Below, piece by piece: positions 48,247-60,242 of a stretch of DNA of 64,000 bases. Made by a program: the position numbers and the translations under genes. This stretch comes from Streptomyces sp. Ru72 (GTDB taxonomy: Bacteria; Actinomycetota; Actinomycetes; Streptomycetales; Streptomycetaceae): contig NZ_PQSR01000023.1 of assembly GCF_002920635.1 (NCBI RefSeq), positions 26,684-90,683 on the forward strand, read 5' to 3'. The notes beneath the pieces were generated by a model. It saw only the letters and a list, made by a program, of their open reading frames with translations, was not told the DNA's origin and made no database searches. Each line of letters opens with the position of its first letter. Positions within the stretch are counted from its first letter, which is position 1.

Positions 48247-49503
48247 CTGAACACCCCGCTCGCCGAGGCTCTCTCCGTCGTCCTGCTCGTCGCCGTCCTG
48301 GCCGGCGCGGTGGTGCGTCCCTTCAAGCTGCCGGAGGCCGTCTGGGCGGTTCCGGCCGCCGGGATCGCCATCCTGACGGGTGCCATCTCCCTGGACCACG
48401 CACGGGCCGAGGTGGAGCGCCTGGGCCCTGTGGTCGGCTTCCTGGCGGCCGTGCTGGTGCTGGCCCACTTCTGTGACGTCGAGGGGCTGTTCCAGGCCTG
48501 TGGCGCGTGGATGGCGCGCTGGGCGGCGGGCCGTCCCGGGCGGCTGCTGACCGCGGTGTTCGCGCTCGCCTCGGTGATCACCGCGGTGCTCAGCCTGGAC
48601 GCCACCGTCGTGCTGCTCACGCCCGTCGTGTTCGCCACCGCGGCCCGCATGGGCGCCCGCCCGAAGCCGCATCTGTACGCCTGCACCCATCTGTCGAACA
48701 CGGCCTCGCTGCTGCTGCCGGTCTCCAATCTCACCAACCTGCTCGCGTTCGGCGCGGCCGGGCTGAGCTTCACCCGTTTCGCCGCGCTGATGGCTCTGCC
48801 GTGGCTGGTGGCGGTGGCCGCCGAGTACGCCGTCTTCCGTCGTTTCTTCCGCCACGACCTGGACGCGGGAGCCACCGAGGAGGACCACGGCGAGCCGCCG
48901 AAGCTGCCGCTGTTCGCGCTGGTCACGGTCGCGTGCACGCTCGCGGGGTTCGTGGTGGCGTCCGCGTTCGGCGTCGACCCGGCGTGGTCGGCGGCGGCCG
49001 GGGCGCTGGTGCTGGCCGTGCGCGGAATCCTCCGGCGCCGGGCCACCCCGCTGACAGTGGTGCGCGCGGCGGCACCGTCCTTCCTGGCGTTCGTCCTGGC
49101 GCTGGGCGTCGTGGTGCGCGCGGTCGTCGACAACGGCCTCGCGAGCGCTCTCGGCCAGGTGATCCCCGGTGGCACCGGCCTGCCCGCGCTGCTCGGGGTC
49201 GCGGCCCTGGCGGCCGTGCTGGCCAACCTGATCAACAATCTGCCGGCGGTGCTGGTGCTGCTGCCGCTGGCCGCCCCGTCCGGTCCCGGAGCGGTGCTCG
49301 CCGTCCTGCTCGGCGTGAACATCGGCCCCAACCTCACCTACGCCGGTTCGCTGGCCACGCTGCTGTGGCGCCGGATCGTCCACCAGCACGACCACGGCGT
49401 CGACCTCAAGGAGTTCACGCGCCTCGGCGCGATCGCCGTGCCGACCGCCCTGGCGGCCGCGGTGGTGGCGCTGTGGGCCTCCCTCCACGTCGTCGGGACC
49501 TGA
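48247..49503 (+). CDS. SLC13/ArsB-like ion transporter
   Basis: About 418 residues and ten or more helices. Motifs of the ArsB/NhaD (IT) superfamily: VVGFLAAVLVLAHFCDVEGL, VITAVLSLDATVVLLTPVVF, THLSNTASLLLPVSNLTNLL, VLANLINNLPAVLVLLPLA and NIGPNLTYAGSLATLLWRRI. In-frame GTG codons at 48307/48310 would remove the first helix. A CTG at 48247 (MNTPLAEALSVVLLVAVLAG) has AAGGA seven bases upstream and gives a complete N-terminus, so I choose it. The substrate (arsenite, Na+/H+, other anion) is unresolved. Confidence 0.82.
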   Translation: MNTPLAEALSVVLLVAVLAGAVVRPFKLPEAVWAVPAAGIAILTGAISLDHARAEVERLGPVVGFLAAVLVLAHFCDVEGLFQACGAWMARWAAGRPGRLLTAVFALASVITAVLSLDATVVLLTPVVFATAARMGARPKPHLYACTHLSNTASLLLPVSNLTNLLAFGAAGLSFTRFAALMALPWLVAVAAEYAVFRRFFRHDLDAGATEEDHGEPPKLPLFALVTVACTLAGFVVASAFGVDPAWSAAAGALVLAVRGILRRRATPLTVVRAAAPSFLAFVLALGVVVRAVVDNGLASALGQVIPGGTGLPALLGVAALAAVLANLINNLPAVLVLLPLAAPSGPGAVLAVLLGVNIGPNLTYAGSLATLLWRRIVHQHDHGVDLKEFTRLGAIAVPTALAAAVVALWASLHVVGT

Positions 49504-49662
49504 CCACGCTCCGGATCCCGCACGCTTCGGCTCCCGAGCGGTGAGCAACTCCCGCCCCGCCGTCCGTAACTGATCGGTACAGCGGTACCAGCCGCACCGA
49601 GCGACATCCGTCGCGCCCGACCGACACGCGGGCGCGACGGATCCGGACCCAAGGAGCACAGC

Positions 49663-51105
49663 ATGCAGGCGACCGCGCACATCGGCGTCACCGGGCTCGC
49701 GGTGATGGGCCGCAACCTGGCCCGGAACTTCGCGCGCAACGGGTACACCGTCGCCGTGCACAACCGCACCCCGGCCAGGACCAAGGCGCTGATCGAGGAC
49801 TTCGGGCACGAGGGCACGTTCGTGGCCGCCGAGACGGCCGAGGAGTTCGTGGCGGCGCTGGAGCGACCCCGCCGCCTGATGATCATGGTGCAGGCGGGGG
49901 CGGCGACCGATGCCGTGATCGAGGAGTTCGCCCCGCTCCTCGAGCCCGGCGACATGATCATCGACGGTGGCAACGCGCACTTCGCCGACACCCGGCGCCG
50001 TGAGCGGGCGCTGCGCGAGCGTGGCCTCCACTTCGTCGGCGTGGGTGTCTCCGGCGGCGAGGAGGGAGCGCTCCACGGGCCGAGCATCATGCCCGGCGGC
50101 TCACCGGAGTCGTACGCCGCGCTCGGCCCCATGTTCGAGAAGATCAGCGCCAAGGTGGACGGCGAACCGTGCGCGACCCATGTCGGCACCGACGGCGCCG
50201 GGCACTTCGTCAAGATGGTCCACAACGGCATCGAGTACGCCGACATGCAGCTGATCGGCGAGGCCTACGACCTGCTGCGCCAGGTGGCCGGCTTCTCCCC
50301 CGCCACGATCGCGGAGATCTTCCGCCAGTGGAACAAGGGGCGCCTGGACTCGTACCTGACCGAGATCACGGCAGAGGTGCTGTCCCATGTGGACGCGGCG
50401 ACCGGCAGACCGTTCGTGGACGTCGTCGCCGACGCGGCCGGGCAGAAGGGCACCGGGCGCTGGACCGTGCAGACCGCGCTGGAACTGGGCTCCCCGGTGA
50501 CAGCGATCGCCCAGGCCACGTTCGCCCGCGCCGCCTCCGGCCAGTCCGCGCTGCGCGCCGCGTACCGGGGGCTGCCCGGCGGCACGAACTGGGACCTGAC
50601 CCCGTACGAGGCCGAGCGCTTCACCGCGCAGGTGGAGCAGGCCCTGTACGCCTCCAAGCTGATCGCCTACGACCAGGGCTGGAAGATGATCCTGGACGCG
50701 GCCAAGGAGTTCGGCTGGAAGATCGACCTGGGGGCCGTCGCGAAGATCTGGCGCGGCGGCTGCATCATCCGGGCCGCCTTCCTGGACCGCATACGTGCCG
50801 CCTACGCGGCCGATCCGCGCCTGGTCAGCCTGCTGTCGGACGCGGGTTTCGCCTCGGAGATCGCCGAGGCCCAGGTGCCGTGGCGCGAGGCGATCGCCAC
50901 CGCGGCCCGCCGGGGTGTGCCGGTGCCCGCGTTCTCCGCCGCGCTGTCGTACTACGACTCCCTGCGCGCCGACCGCCTGCCGGCCGCGCTCACCCAGGGG
51001 CAGCGCGACTACTTCGGCGCCCACACCTACCGGCGCGTCGACCGCGAGGGCAGCTACCACACCCTCTGGGGCACGCCGGGCCGCACGGAGACGGAGGTCA
51101 TCTGA
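49663..51105 (+). CDS. gnd: 6-phosphogluconate dehydrogenase (decarboxylating)
   Basis: 480 residues, full length for the NADP-dependent dimeric enzyme. It has GVTGLAVMGRNLARNFARNG (NADP loop), FVGVGVSGGEEGALHGPSIM, FVKMVHNGIEYADMQLIGEA (catalytic Lys and substrate His-Asn), GRWTVQTALELGSP and YDQGWKMI. It oxidises 6-phosphogluconate to ribulose-5-phosphate. ATG at 49663 with AAGGAGC upstream. The gene stands alone; pentose-phosphate flux may link it to the arabinose genes, but this is only context. Confidence 0.96.
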   Translation: MQATAHIGVTGLAVMGRNLARNFARNGYTVAVHNRTPARTKALIEDFGHEGTFVAAETAEEFVAALERPRRLMIMVQAGAATDAVIEEFAPLLEPGDMIIDGGNAHFADTRRRERALRERGLHFVGVGVSGGEEGALHGPSIMPGGSPESYAALGPMFEKISAKVDGEPCATHVGTDGAGHFVKMVHNGIEYADMQLIGEAYDLLRQVAGFSPATIAEIFRQWNKGRLDSYLTEITAEVLSHVDAATGRPFVDVVADAAGQKGTGRWTVQTALELGSPVTAIAQATFARAASGQSALRAAYRGLPGGTNWDLTPYEAERFTAQVEQALYASKLIAYDQGWKMILDAAKEFGWKIDLGAVAKIWRGGCIIRAAFLDRIRAAYAADPRLVSLLSDAGFASEIAEAQVPWREAIATAARRGVPVPAFSAALSYYDSLRADRLPAALTQGQRDYFGAHTYRRVDREGSYHTLWGTPGRTETEVI

Positions 51106-51244
51106 GACCGGCAACACCGCCGGGCTCCCCGAGCGGGAGCCCGCCCCGGACGGCGACATGCCGAACCGGCGGGCTCCGGTCCGGGCCGGGCGAAGCCGTT
51201 GCGATCAACCGGGCGAAAACATGATTCGACGGTAAGGTCGATCC

Positions 51245-52642
51245 ATGAACGCAGAGTTCGATGTCGTGGTCCTGGGGGCGGGTCCCGGTGGTTATGTGGC
51301 AGCCGTTCGCGCCGCCCAACTCGGCCTGAGGACCGCCGTCGTCGAAGGACGGTTCTGGGGCGGCATCTGTCTGAACATCGGGTGCATCCCTGCGAAGTCG
51401 CTGTTGAGGAACGCGGAACTGGCGCACCTCGTCGTCCACGAAGCGGACGCCTACGGCCTGAAGTTCGACGGGCAGGTCGGCCTCGACTACCGGACGGCGT
51501 ACCTCAGGAGCCGCAAGGTGGCCGACGGGCGGGCCAAAGGCGTCGGCTACCTCATGCGCAAGAACGGCATCGCGCAGTTCGAGGGCCAGGGGTCGTTCAT
51601 CGACCCGCACACGATGAACGTCCGGATGTCCGCTGAGGAGGCCACCCTCACCTTCGCCCACTGCATCATCGCCACCGGCTCGACCGTGAAGCTCCTGCCG
51701 GGCACACGTCTCGGCAAGCGCGTCGTGACCTACGAGGAGCAGATCCTCTCCGACAGCCTCCCTGCCAGCATCGTCATCGCGGGCGCCGGAGCCATCGGGG
51801 TGGAGTTCGCCTACCTGCTGCGGGCCTACGGCGTCCAGGTCACCCTGGTCGAGTTCCTCGACCGGATCGCTCCCCTGGAGGACGAGGAGGTCTCGGCGGA
51901 GCTCGCCCGTCAGTTCCGCCGCCAGGGAATCACGGTCATGACCTCCACCCGCGTGGAGTCCATGGAGGAGACCGCGGACGGCGTCCGCGTCGTCGTCTCG
52001 CAGGACGGCCAGGAAAAGACACTGGAAGCGGAGAAGGTGCTCCAGGCCACGGGCTTTCAGCCCCGCACGGCCGGATACGGGCTGGCGAACGCGGGCGTCC
52101 GGCTCACGGATCGCGGCGCGATCGACGTCGACGGCCGGTGCCGCACCAGCCAGCCGCACATCTTCGCCATCGGGGACGTGACGGCGAAACTGATGCTCGC
52201 GCACACGGCGGAGGCCATGGGCGTCATCGCCGCGGAGACCATCGCGGGCGCCGAGACGATGGAACTCGACTACCGCATGATTCCCCGCGCCACCTTCTGC
52301 CGGCCCCAGATCGCGAGCTTCGGCTGGACCGAGGCGGAGGCCAGGAGGGAGGGGTTCGACGTCCGCGTCGCGAAGTTCCCCTTCACCGCGAACGCCAAGG
52401 CGCACGGATTCGGCGAAACGGCCGGTTTCGTGAAGCTCATCAGCGATGCCCGCCACGGCGAACTCCTGGGGGGCCACCTGATCGGGCCGGACGTCACGGA
52501 ACTGCTCCCGGAACTGACGCTCGCGCAGAAGTGGGACCTGACGGTGACCGAACTCGTGCGGAACGTGCACGCGCATCCCACACTGAGCGAGGCCGTCCAG
52601 GACGCGTTGCACGGTCTGGCCGGGCACATGATCAACCTGTGA
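51245..52642 (+). CDS. lpdA: Dihydrolipoyl dehydrogenase
   Basis: 465 residues. FAD motif [20 protein letters not shown], redox disulfide [19 protein letters not shown] motif [23 protein letters not shown] motif [20 protein letters not shown], and C-terminal [16 protein letters not shown] with the catalytic His-Glu. It reoxidises dihydrolipoamide in 2-oxoacid dehydrogenase complexes or feeds other disulfide chemistry. No E1/E2 genes adjoin, so it is a stand-alone copy. The stop overlaps the start of a WrbA-like fragment (GTGA at 52639). Confidence 0.94.
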   Translation: MNAEFDVVVLGAGPGGYVAAVRAAQLGLRTAVVEGRFWGGICLNIGCIPAKSLLRNAELAHLVVHEADAYGLKFDGQVGLDYRTAYLRSRKVADGRAKGVGYLMRKNGIAQFEGQGSFIDPHTMNVRMSAEEATLTFAHCIIATGSTVKLLPGTRLGKRVVTYEEQILSDSLPASIVIAGAGAIGVEFAYLLRAYGVQVTLVEFLDRIAPLEDEEVSAELARQFRRQGITVMTSTRVESMEETADGVRVVVSQDGQEKTLEAEKVLQATGFQPRTAGYGLANAGVRLTDRGAIDVDGRCRTSQPHIFAIGDVTAKLMLAHTAEAMGVIAAETIAGAETMELDYRMIPRATFCRPQIASFGWTEAEARREGFDVRVAKFPFTANAKAHGFGETAGFVKLISDARHGELLGGHLIGPDVTELLPELTLAQKWDLTVTELVRNVHAHPTLSEAVQDALHGLAGHMINL

Positions 52643-52884
52643 GGGACCGGCCCGCACACGGCTCGCTGCGGCCGGCGTCAAGCTCTGCGGCCGGCGCCAA
52701 GCTCGCGATCGTCTGCCACTCGTCCACCGGCACGATCGCCGAGATCGCGCAGGAACCGCACGAGGCCGCCATCAAGGCCGGGGCGGAAGTCCACCTGCTG
52801 AAGGCCGCGGAACTGGCCCCCCGAAGCACCATCGACTCAAGCCCCGTGGGGAACGTCTGGTTCGCCGGGCCGTTGCAGCTGTAA
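52639..52884 (+). pseudogene. Truncated WrbA-like NAD(P)H:quinone oxidoreductase
   Basis: 81 codons. After an unrelated lead, KLAIVCHSSTGTIAEIAQEP, then GAEVHLLKAAELAPRSTIDS is the first third of a WrbA-type flavodoxin, with the FMN-phosphate loop SSTGT intact. The match ends at SSPVGN and the protein stops after WFAGPLQL. The rest of the FMN site is missing. It directly abuts a decayed CAZyme fragment on the other strand, so the truncation point is a recombination boundary. Confidence 0.7.
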
Positions 52885-52914
52885 TGGATGACGGCGACGC
52901 CGTCGGCCGTGGAG

Positions 52915-53195
52915 GCACCCGGGACATCCAGGCCACTTGCCGCTGCGCTGGGCCATCGCGACGGTGGAGACGGCGGTGTACGACGGCGAGAGCAGGGTGG
53001 CCGTGCAGCCGTCCACGGAGTCCGTCCGCGGGACGGTGAGGGACGCGGAGTTGCCGCTGGCGGTCAGGGGCTGCTCGGAGACGGTGACCGGGCCGGTCGC
53101 GGCGCCGTTGCCGTTGCCGTTGCCGTTGCCGGGAACGTGCTGGACCATCGGGCGGACCCGGCCGTTCTCCGCCGCGGAGGTGGTGTCGAGACGGT
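52915..53195 (-). pseudogene. Decayed C-terminal domain of a secreted CAZyme, copy A
   Basis: Read leftwards: LDTTSAAENGRVRPMVQHVP, then VTVSEQPLTASGNSASLTVP and DGCTATLLSPSYTAV. It aligns with copy B at 62042-62346 (TSVVENSRVRAIVQRVP, GSVTVSDQALTG, DGCTVTVLLPSDTTV). There is no catalytic domain, and a GNGNGNGN run marks an expansion of GGCAAC repeats. The pattern looks like the C-terminal beta-domain of secreted glycosidases, but I cannot name the family. A relic. Confidence 0.6.
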
Positions 53196-53749
53196 GCCAC
53201 CCTCACTCACCGGAGACATGGGATGTCCATAGATGTTGTTGGGTGTCGTTGTCCAGGCCTGAGAGGGAACTCTTCCGGTCAGCCGTGCGATTTGTCAGGC
53301 AGTCATCCTCTGCGGTCACCGCAAACGACTTCAGATTGCTCCCATCAATGATGCTGAATCGTAATGCGTCGGCGGCTGCGCGAGGGGCGCTGCGGTTTCG
53401 GCCGTCCGTTCGCCCGCGCTCCGGCCGGTCGGAGCTGTTCGGGTGGCGGCCTCACTAGACATGCGATGTCTAACGACGGGCGAATCGCACTATTGCTGCC
53501 AGTAACAGGCAAAGCGACTCCCCATGGGTGACGTTTCATCCCTGCACACCCGTTGACATGGACGGGCTACATAGCCGAAGTTCGTGCGTAACATCCGGCA
53601 CCCAGGAGTACAGCGCCACTCGCGGGTTCTCCCCCTGAAGGGACGCCCTCGAGCCCGAGTCGTGGGGCGTGCGACTTCGCTCCCGCGAACGAGGGAAGCG
53701 GTTTCCCGCTGCTGTAGGCGCCGAATCCCCTGGACGTAGGAGTGAGCCC
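53196..53749. promoter_or_regulatory. Non-coding interval with two related operator-like palindromes
   Basis: 550 bp without a gene. TAGACAT-GCG-ATGTCTA at 53456-53472 is a perfect 7-bp inverted repeat. GAGACAT-GGG-ATGTCCA at 53213-53229 is a weaker second copy. GACATNNNATGTC sites resemble those of GntR/FadR-family regulators. The nearest downstream gene is a broken fucosidase, followed by the GH43 gene. Confidence 0.5.
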
Positions 53750-53991
53750 ATGTCGTCAGGAAGACCGTCCGTCGCACGCTGCTGGGTGCCGCGGGCGCCG
53801 CTGTGGCCGCGACCGCGCTGCCCGTGATCCCCGCGTTGTCGCCTCTGTCGGCAAAGGCGGCCGCCGCGGCCCCCCAGACCCACCTGGAAACCCTGGTGAA
53901 CATGCGGCTCGGCATGTTCAACCACTTCAGCCTGGGCACGTTCGCCAACCAGGAGTGGGCTGCCCCGAACCGGGACCCCGGCGCCGTCTGA
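53750..53991 (+). pseudogene. 5' remnant of a Tat-exported GH29 alpha-L-fucosidase
   Basis: VRRTLLGAAGAAVAATALPV is a Tat signal. It is followed by LETLVNMRLGMFNHFSLGTF and ANQEWAAPNRDP, the opening of bacterial GH29 fucosidases (typical RFGMFNHFSxGTFTxEEW). The ATG at 53750 is one base out of frame with the signal, and a TGA precedes the coding frame, so a 1-bp deletion disabled the start. The protein also stops at 53991, before the catalytic residues. It was probably once the first gene of the glycosidase run. Confidence 0.65.
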
Positions 53992-54111
53992 CGATCCCGA
54001 CGACGAGCGACGCCTTCACCGACGCGACGGCCGCCCATCCATGCGACCGCTGTATGCGTGGCCGTCGCGGCTTGGCAGAACACGCCTCAGGACCCTGACA
54101 AAGGACGGTTC

Positions 54112-56163
54112 GTGGACATCACCAGACGACAGCTCGGCCGGCTTGGCGCGGTGGGCGCCGGGGCGCTCGTGTTGCCGGGTCTGCTGCCAGCCGCCAGGGC
54201 GGCGGCAGCCTCACCTCCGGCGGGTACGTGGGGCGACCAGGGCGACGGCACCTACGTCAACCCCATCCTCCCGGGCGACTTCAGCGACTGGGACTGCATC
54301 CGGGTCGGCGCCGACTACTACGGCATCACCAGTACGTTCGGGTACTCGCCCGGCGTGGCCGTCCTGCACTCGAAGGACCTGGTCAACTGGCGGACGCTCG
54401 GCGGTGCGGTCGACGATGTCACCCGTATCGGACCGGAGTTGAACTGGGACCGGATGAACCGCTACGGCCGTGGTGTGTGGGCCGGGGCCATCCGCTACCA
54501 CGCGGGGCGGTACTGGGTGTACTTCAACACGCCCGACGAGGGCTTCTTCATGACGTCGGCCCCGTCGCCGACCGGGCCCTGGGAGCCGTTGACGGCAGTG
54601 TGGCGGACCTCCGGCTGGGACGACCCGTGCCCGTTCTGGGACGACGACGGACAGGGCTACCTGGTCACCACGCACTACTCGGACGGCTACAAGATCCATC
54701 TGTTCAAGCTGTCCGAGGACGGGAAGTCACTGGTCGGCCCGTCCACGGTCATCCACCAGTCACCGGGCAGCGAGGCCAACAAGCTGTACAAGATCAACGG
54801 CCTCTACTACCACCTGTACAGCGAGGTGAGGTCCGAGGGCCGGGTGCTGATGATGAACCGCGGCACCAGCCTCTACGGCCCGTTCGAGACCCGGCAGTTG
54901 GAGCATGTCAACGTCTCTGTGGACCGCGAGCCCAACCAGGGCGGGCTGGTGCAGGCCCCGGACGGCGCCTGGTACTTCGTGACCCATCACGGCCACGGCG
55001 CCTGGGAGGGGCGGCCGCTGTCCCTGCTACCGGTGACCTGGGTGGACGGCTGGCCGATCCTGGGCCAGGTGGGCGCGGACGGCATCGGCACCATGGTGTG
55101 GACGGGCCAGGTGCCCGCCGGCGGCACGCCCGGTGCGCCCGCCGACGCGCTGCCCGCCGTGGTGACCAGCGACTTGTTCACCGACACCCGCCTGAGGCCG
55201 CAGTGGGAGTGGTACTACCAGCCCCGCGCGGACCACTGGTCGCTGACCGAACGCCCCGGCTACCTGCGGCTGAAGGCGTTCGCACCGCTGGCGGCCGACA
55301 ATCTGACCAAGGTCGGCAACACCCTCACCCAACGGGTGCTGCGCACCGCGGGCGGCGCGACGGTGACCGTCCGCCTCGAACTGGCCGGCCTCGCCGACGG
55401 CCAGCACGCCGGGCTGTGCCACTACGCGTCCACCTACGCGGGGTTGGGTGTCCGGCGCTCCGGGACCACCACCACGATCGCGCACAATGCCGGCGGCAGC
55501 CTGACCTACGGGCCGGTGATCACGCAGAACGCCGTGTGGCTGCGCACCTCGTGGGACGTGGGCGGGGTCAGCCAGTTCTCCTACAGCCTCGACGGCAGCG
55601 CGTTCACCTCCTTCGGCGGCGCCTACCAGCTCACCTGGGGCGGTTACCGCGGTGACCGGGTCGGCATCTACACCTACAACCCGAACGGCACCGGCTACGT
55701 CGACGTGGACTCGGTGCAGTACACCATCGCACCCACCAGGGCCTATCGGTGCGTCAGCGTGCGCAGCGGCAAGGTCGCCGACGTCTACCGCGCGTCGCAG
55801 GCGGACGGAGCCGCCGTGATCCAATGGCCCGACACCGGACAGCCGAACCAGCACTGGGCCTTCCAGTCCACAGCGGACGGCTACCACATCATCACCTGCG
55901 TCGGCAGCGGCAAGGTGCTCGACGTGGCGGGGTCCTCGACGGCGGACGGCGCGCGGGTCGTGCAGGCGACCGCAGACGGCAGGGCGAGCCAGCAGTGGCA
56001 GCTGCGCCCACAGACCGGCGGCGCATTCGTCCTGGTCAACCGCAACAGCGGCAAGGTGCTCGACGTCAGCGGAGGCAGTACGGCCGACGGCGTCGCGCTG
56101 ATCCAGTACCGCGACGTCGGAAGCTCCAACCAGCGATGGACCTTCCGGCACGTCACCGGCTAG
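54112..56163 (+). CDS. Tat-exported GH43 glycosidase with ricin-lectin tail
   Basis: 683 residues. Tat signal TRRQLGRLGAVGAGALVLPG. The five-bladed GH43 domain (about 40-340) has YVNPILPGDFSDWDCIRVGA (general-base Asp), WDDPCPFWDDDGQGYLVT and LYYHLYSEVRSEGRVLMM (catalytic Glu). A concanavalin-like DUF1349 domain follows (370-560; TLTQRVLRTAGGATVTVRLE, WGGYRGDRVGIYTYNPNG). The end is a ricin B-type lectin (NSGKVLDVSGGSTADGVALI). The family includes beta-xylosidases and arabinofuranosidases. GTG at 54112 with AAGGA upstream opens the Tat peptide; an earlier in-frame GTG at 54058 is less likely. Confidence 0.9.
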   Translation: MDITRRQLGRLGAVGAGALVLPGLLPAARAAAASPPAGTWGDQGDGTYVNPILPGDFSDWDCIRVGADYYGITSTFGYSPGVAVLHSKDLVNWRTLGGAVDDVTRIGPELNWDRMNRYGRGVWAGAIRYHAGRYWVYFNTPDEGFFMTSAPSPTGPWEPLTAVWRTSGWDDPCPFWDDDGQGYLVTTHYSDGYKIHLFKLSEDGKSLVGPSTVIHQSPGSEANKLYKINGLYYHLYSEVRSEGRVLMMNRGTSLYGPFETRQLEHVNVSVDREPNQGGLVQAPDGAWYFVTHHGHGAWEGRPLSLLPVTWVDGWPILGQVGADGIGTMVWTGQVPAGGTPGAPADALPAVVTSDLFTDTRLRPQWEWYYQPRADHWSLTERPGYLRLKAFAPLAADNLTKVGNTLTQRVLRTAGGATVTVRLELAGLADGQHAGLCHYASTYAGLGVRRSGTTTTIAHNAGGSLTYGPVITQNAVWLRTSWDVGGVSQFSYSLDGSAFTSFGGAYQLTWGGYRGDRVGIYTYNPNGTGYVDVDSVQYTIAPTRAYRCVSVRSGKVADVYRASQADGAAVIQWPDTGQPNQHWAFQSTADGYHIITCVGSGKVLDVAGSSTADGARVVQATADGRASQQWQLRPQTGGAFVLVNRNSGKVLDVSGGSTADGVALIQYRDVGSSNQRWTFRHVTG

Positions 56164-56320
56164 GGACGTCGAAGGGGCCTTGCGCGCTCGAGCAGGGACC
56201 CCCATCGCCGGGTCGTGCGGCGTCAGACCACGCGACGAAGACGTGACGGCTGCACCCGACCGCTGTGAGCCGACACACCAACGACCAAGCAATCACTCTG
56301 TCGCCATCGAAAGGTGCAAG

Positions 56321-60149
<3,829 letters not shown>

Positions 60150-60170
60150 CCCGCGCGCACCCGACCACAA

Positions 60171-60205
60171 GCTGGTGACCGTGCCCGACAGGCACGGTCA
60201 CCAGC
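60171..60205 (+). terminator. Terminator after the GH62 gene
   Basis: GCTGGTGACCGTGCC-CGACA-GGCACGGTCACCAGC is a perfect 15-bp stem 22 bp after the stop. It separates the GH62 and GH27 genes. Confidence 0.8.
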
Positions 60206-60242
60206 GGCTTCCGCTTTGTCTCCCCCCAGGAAGGAATCCTGC

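Noticed and set aside
53090..53150. Microsatellite-like GCCGTT repeats as a CRISPR or regulatory array
   Set aside because: The run is a short (GGCAAC)n expansion encoding Gly-Asn in a decayed protein; there are no spacers.
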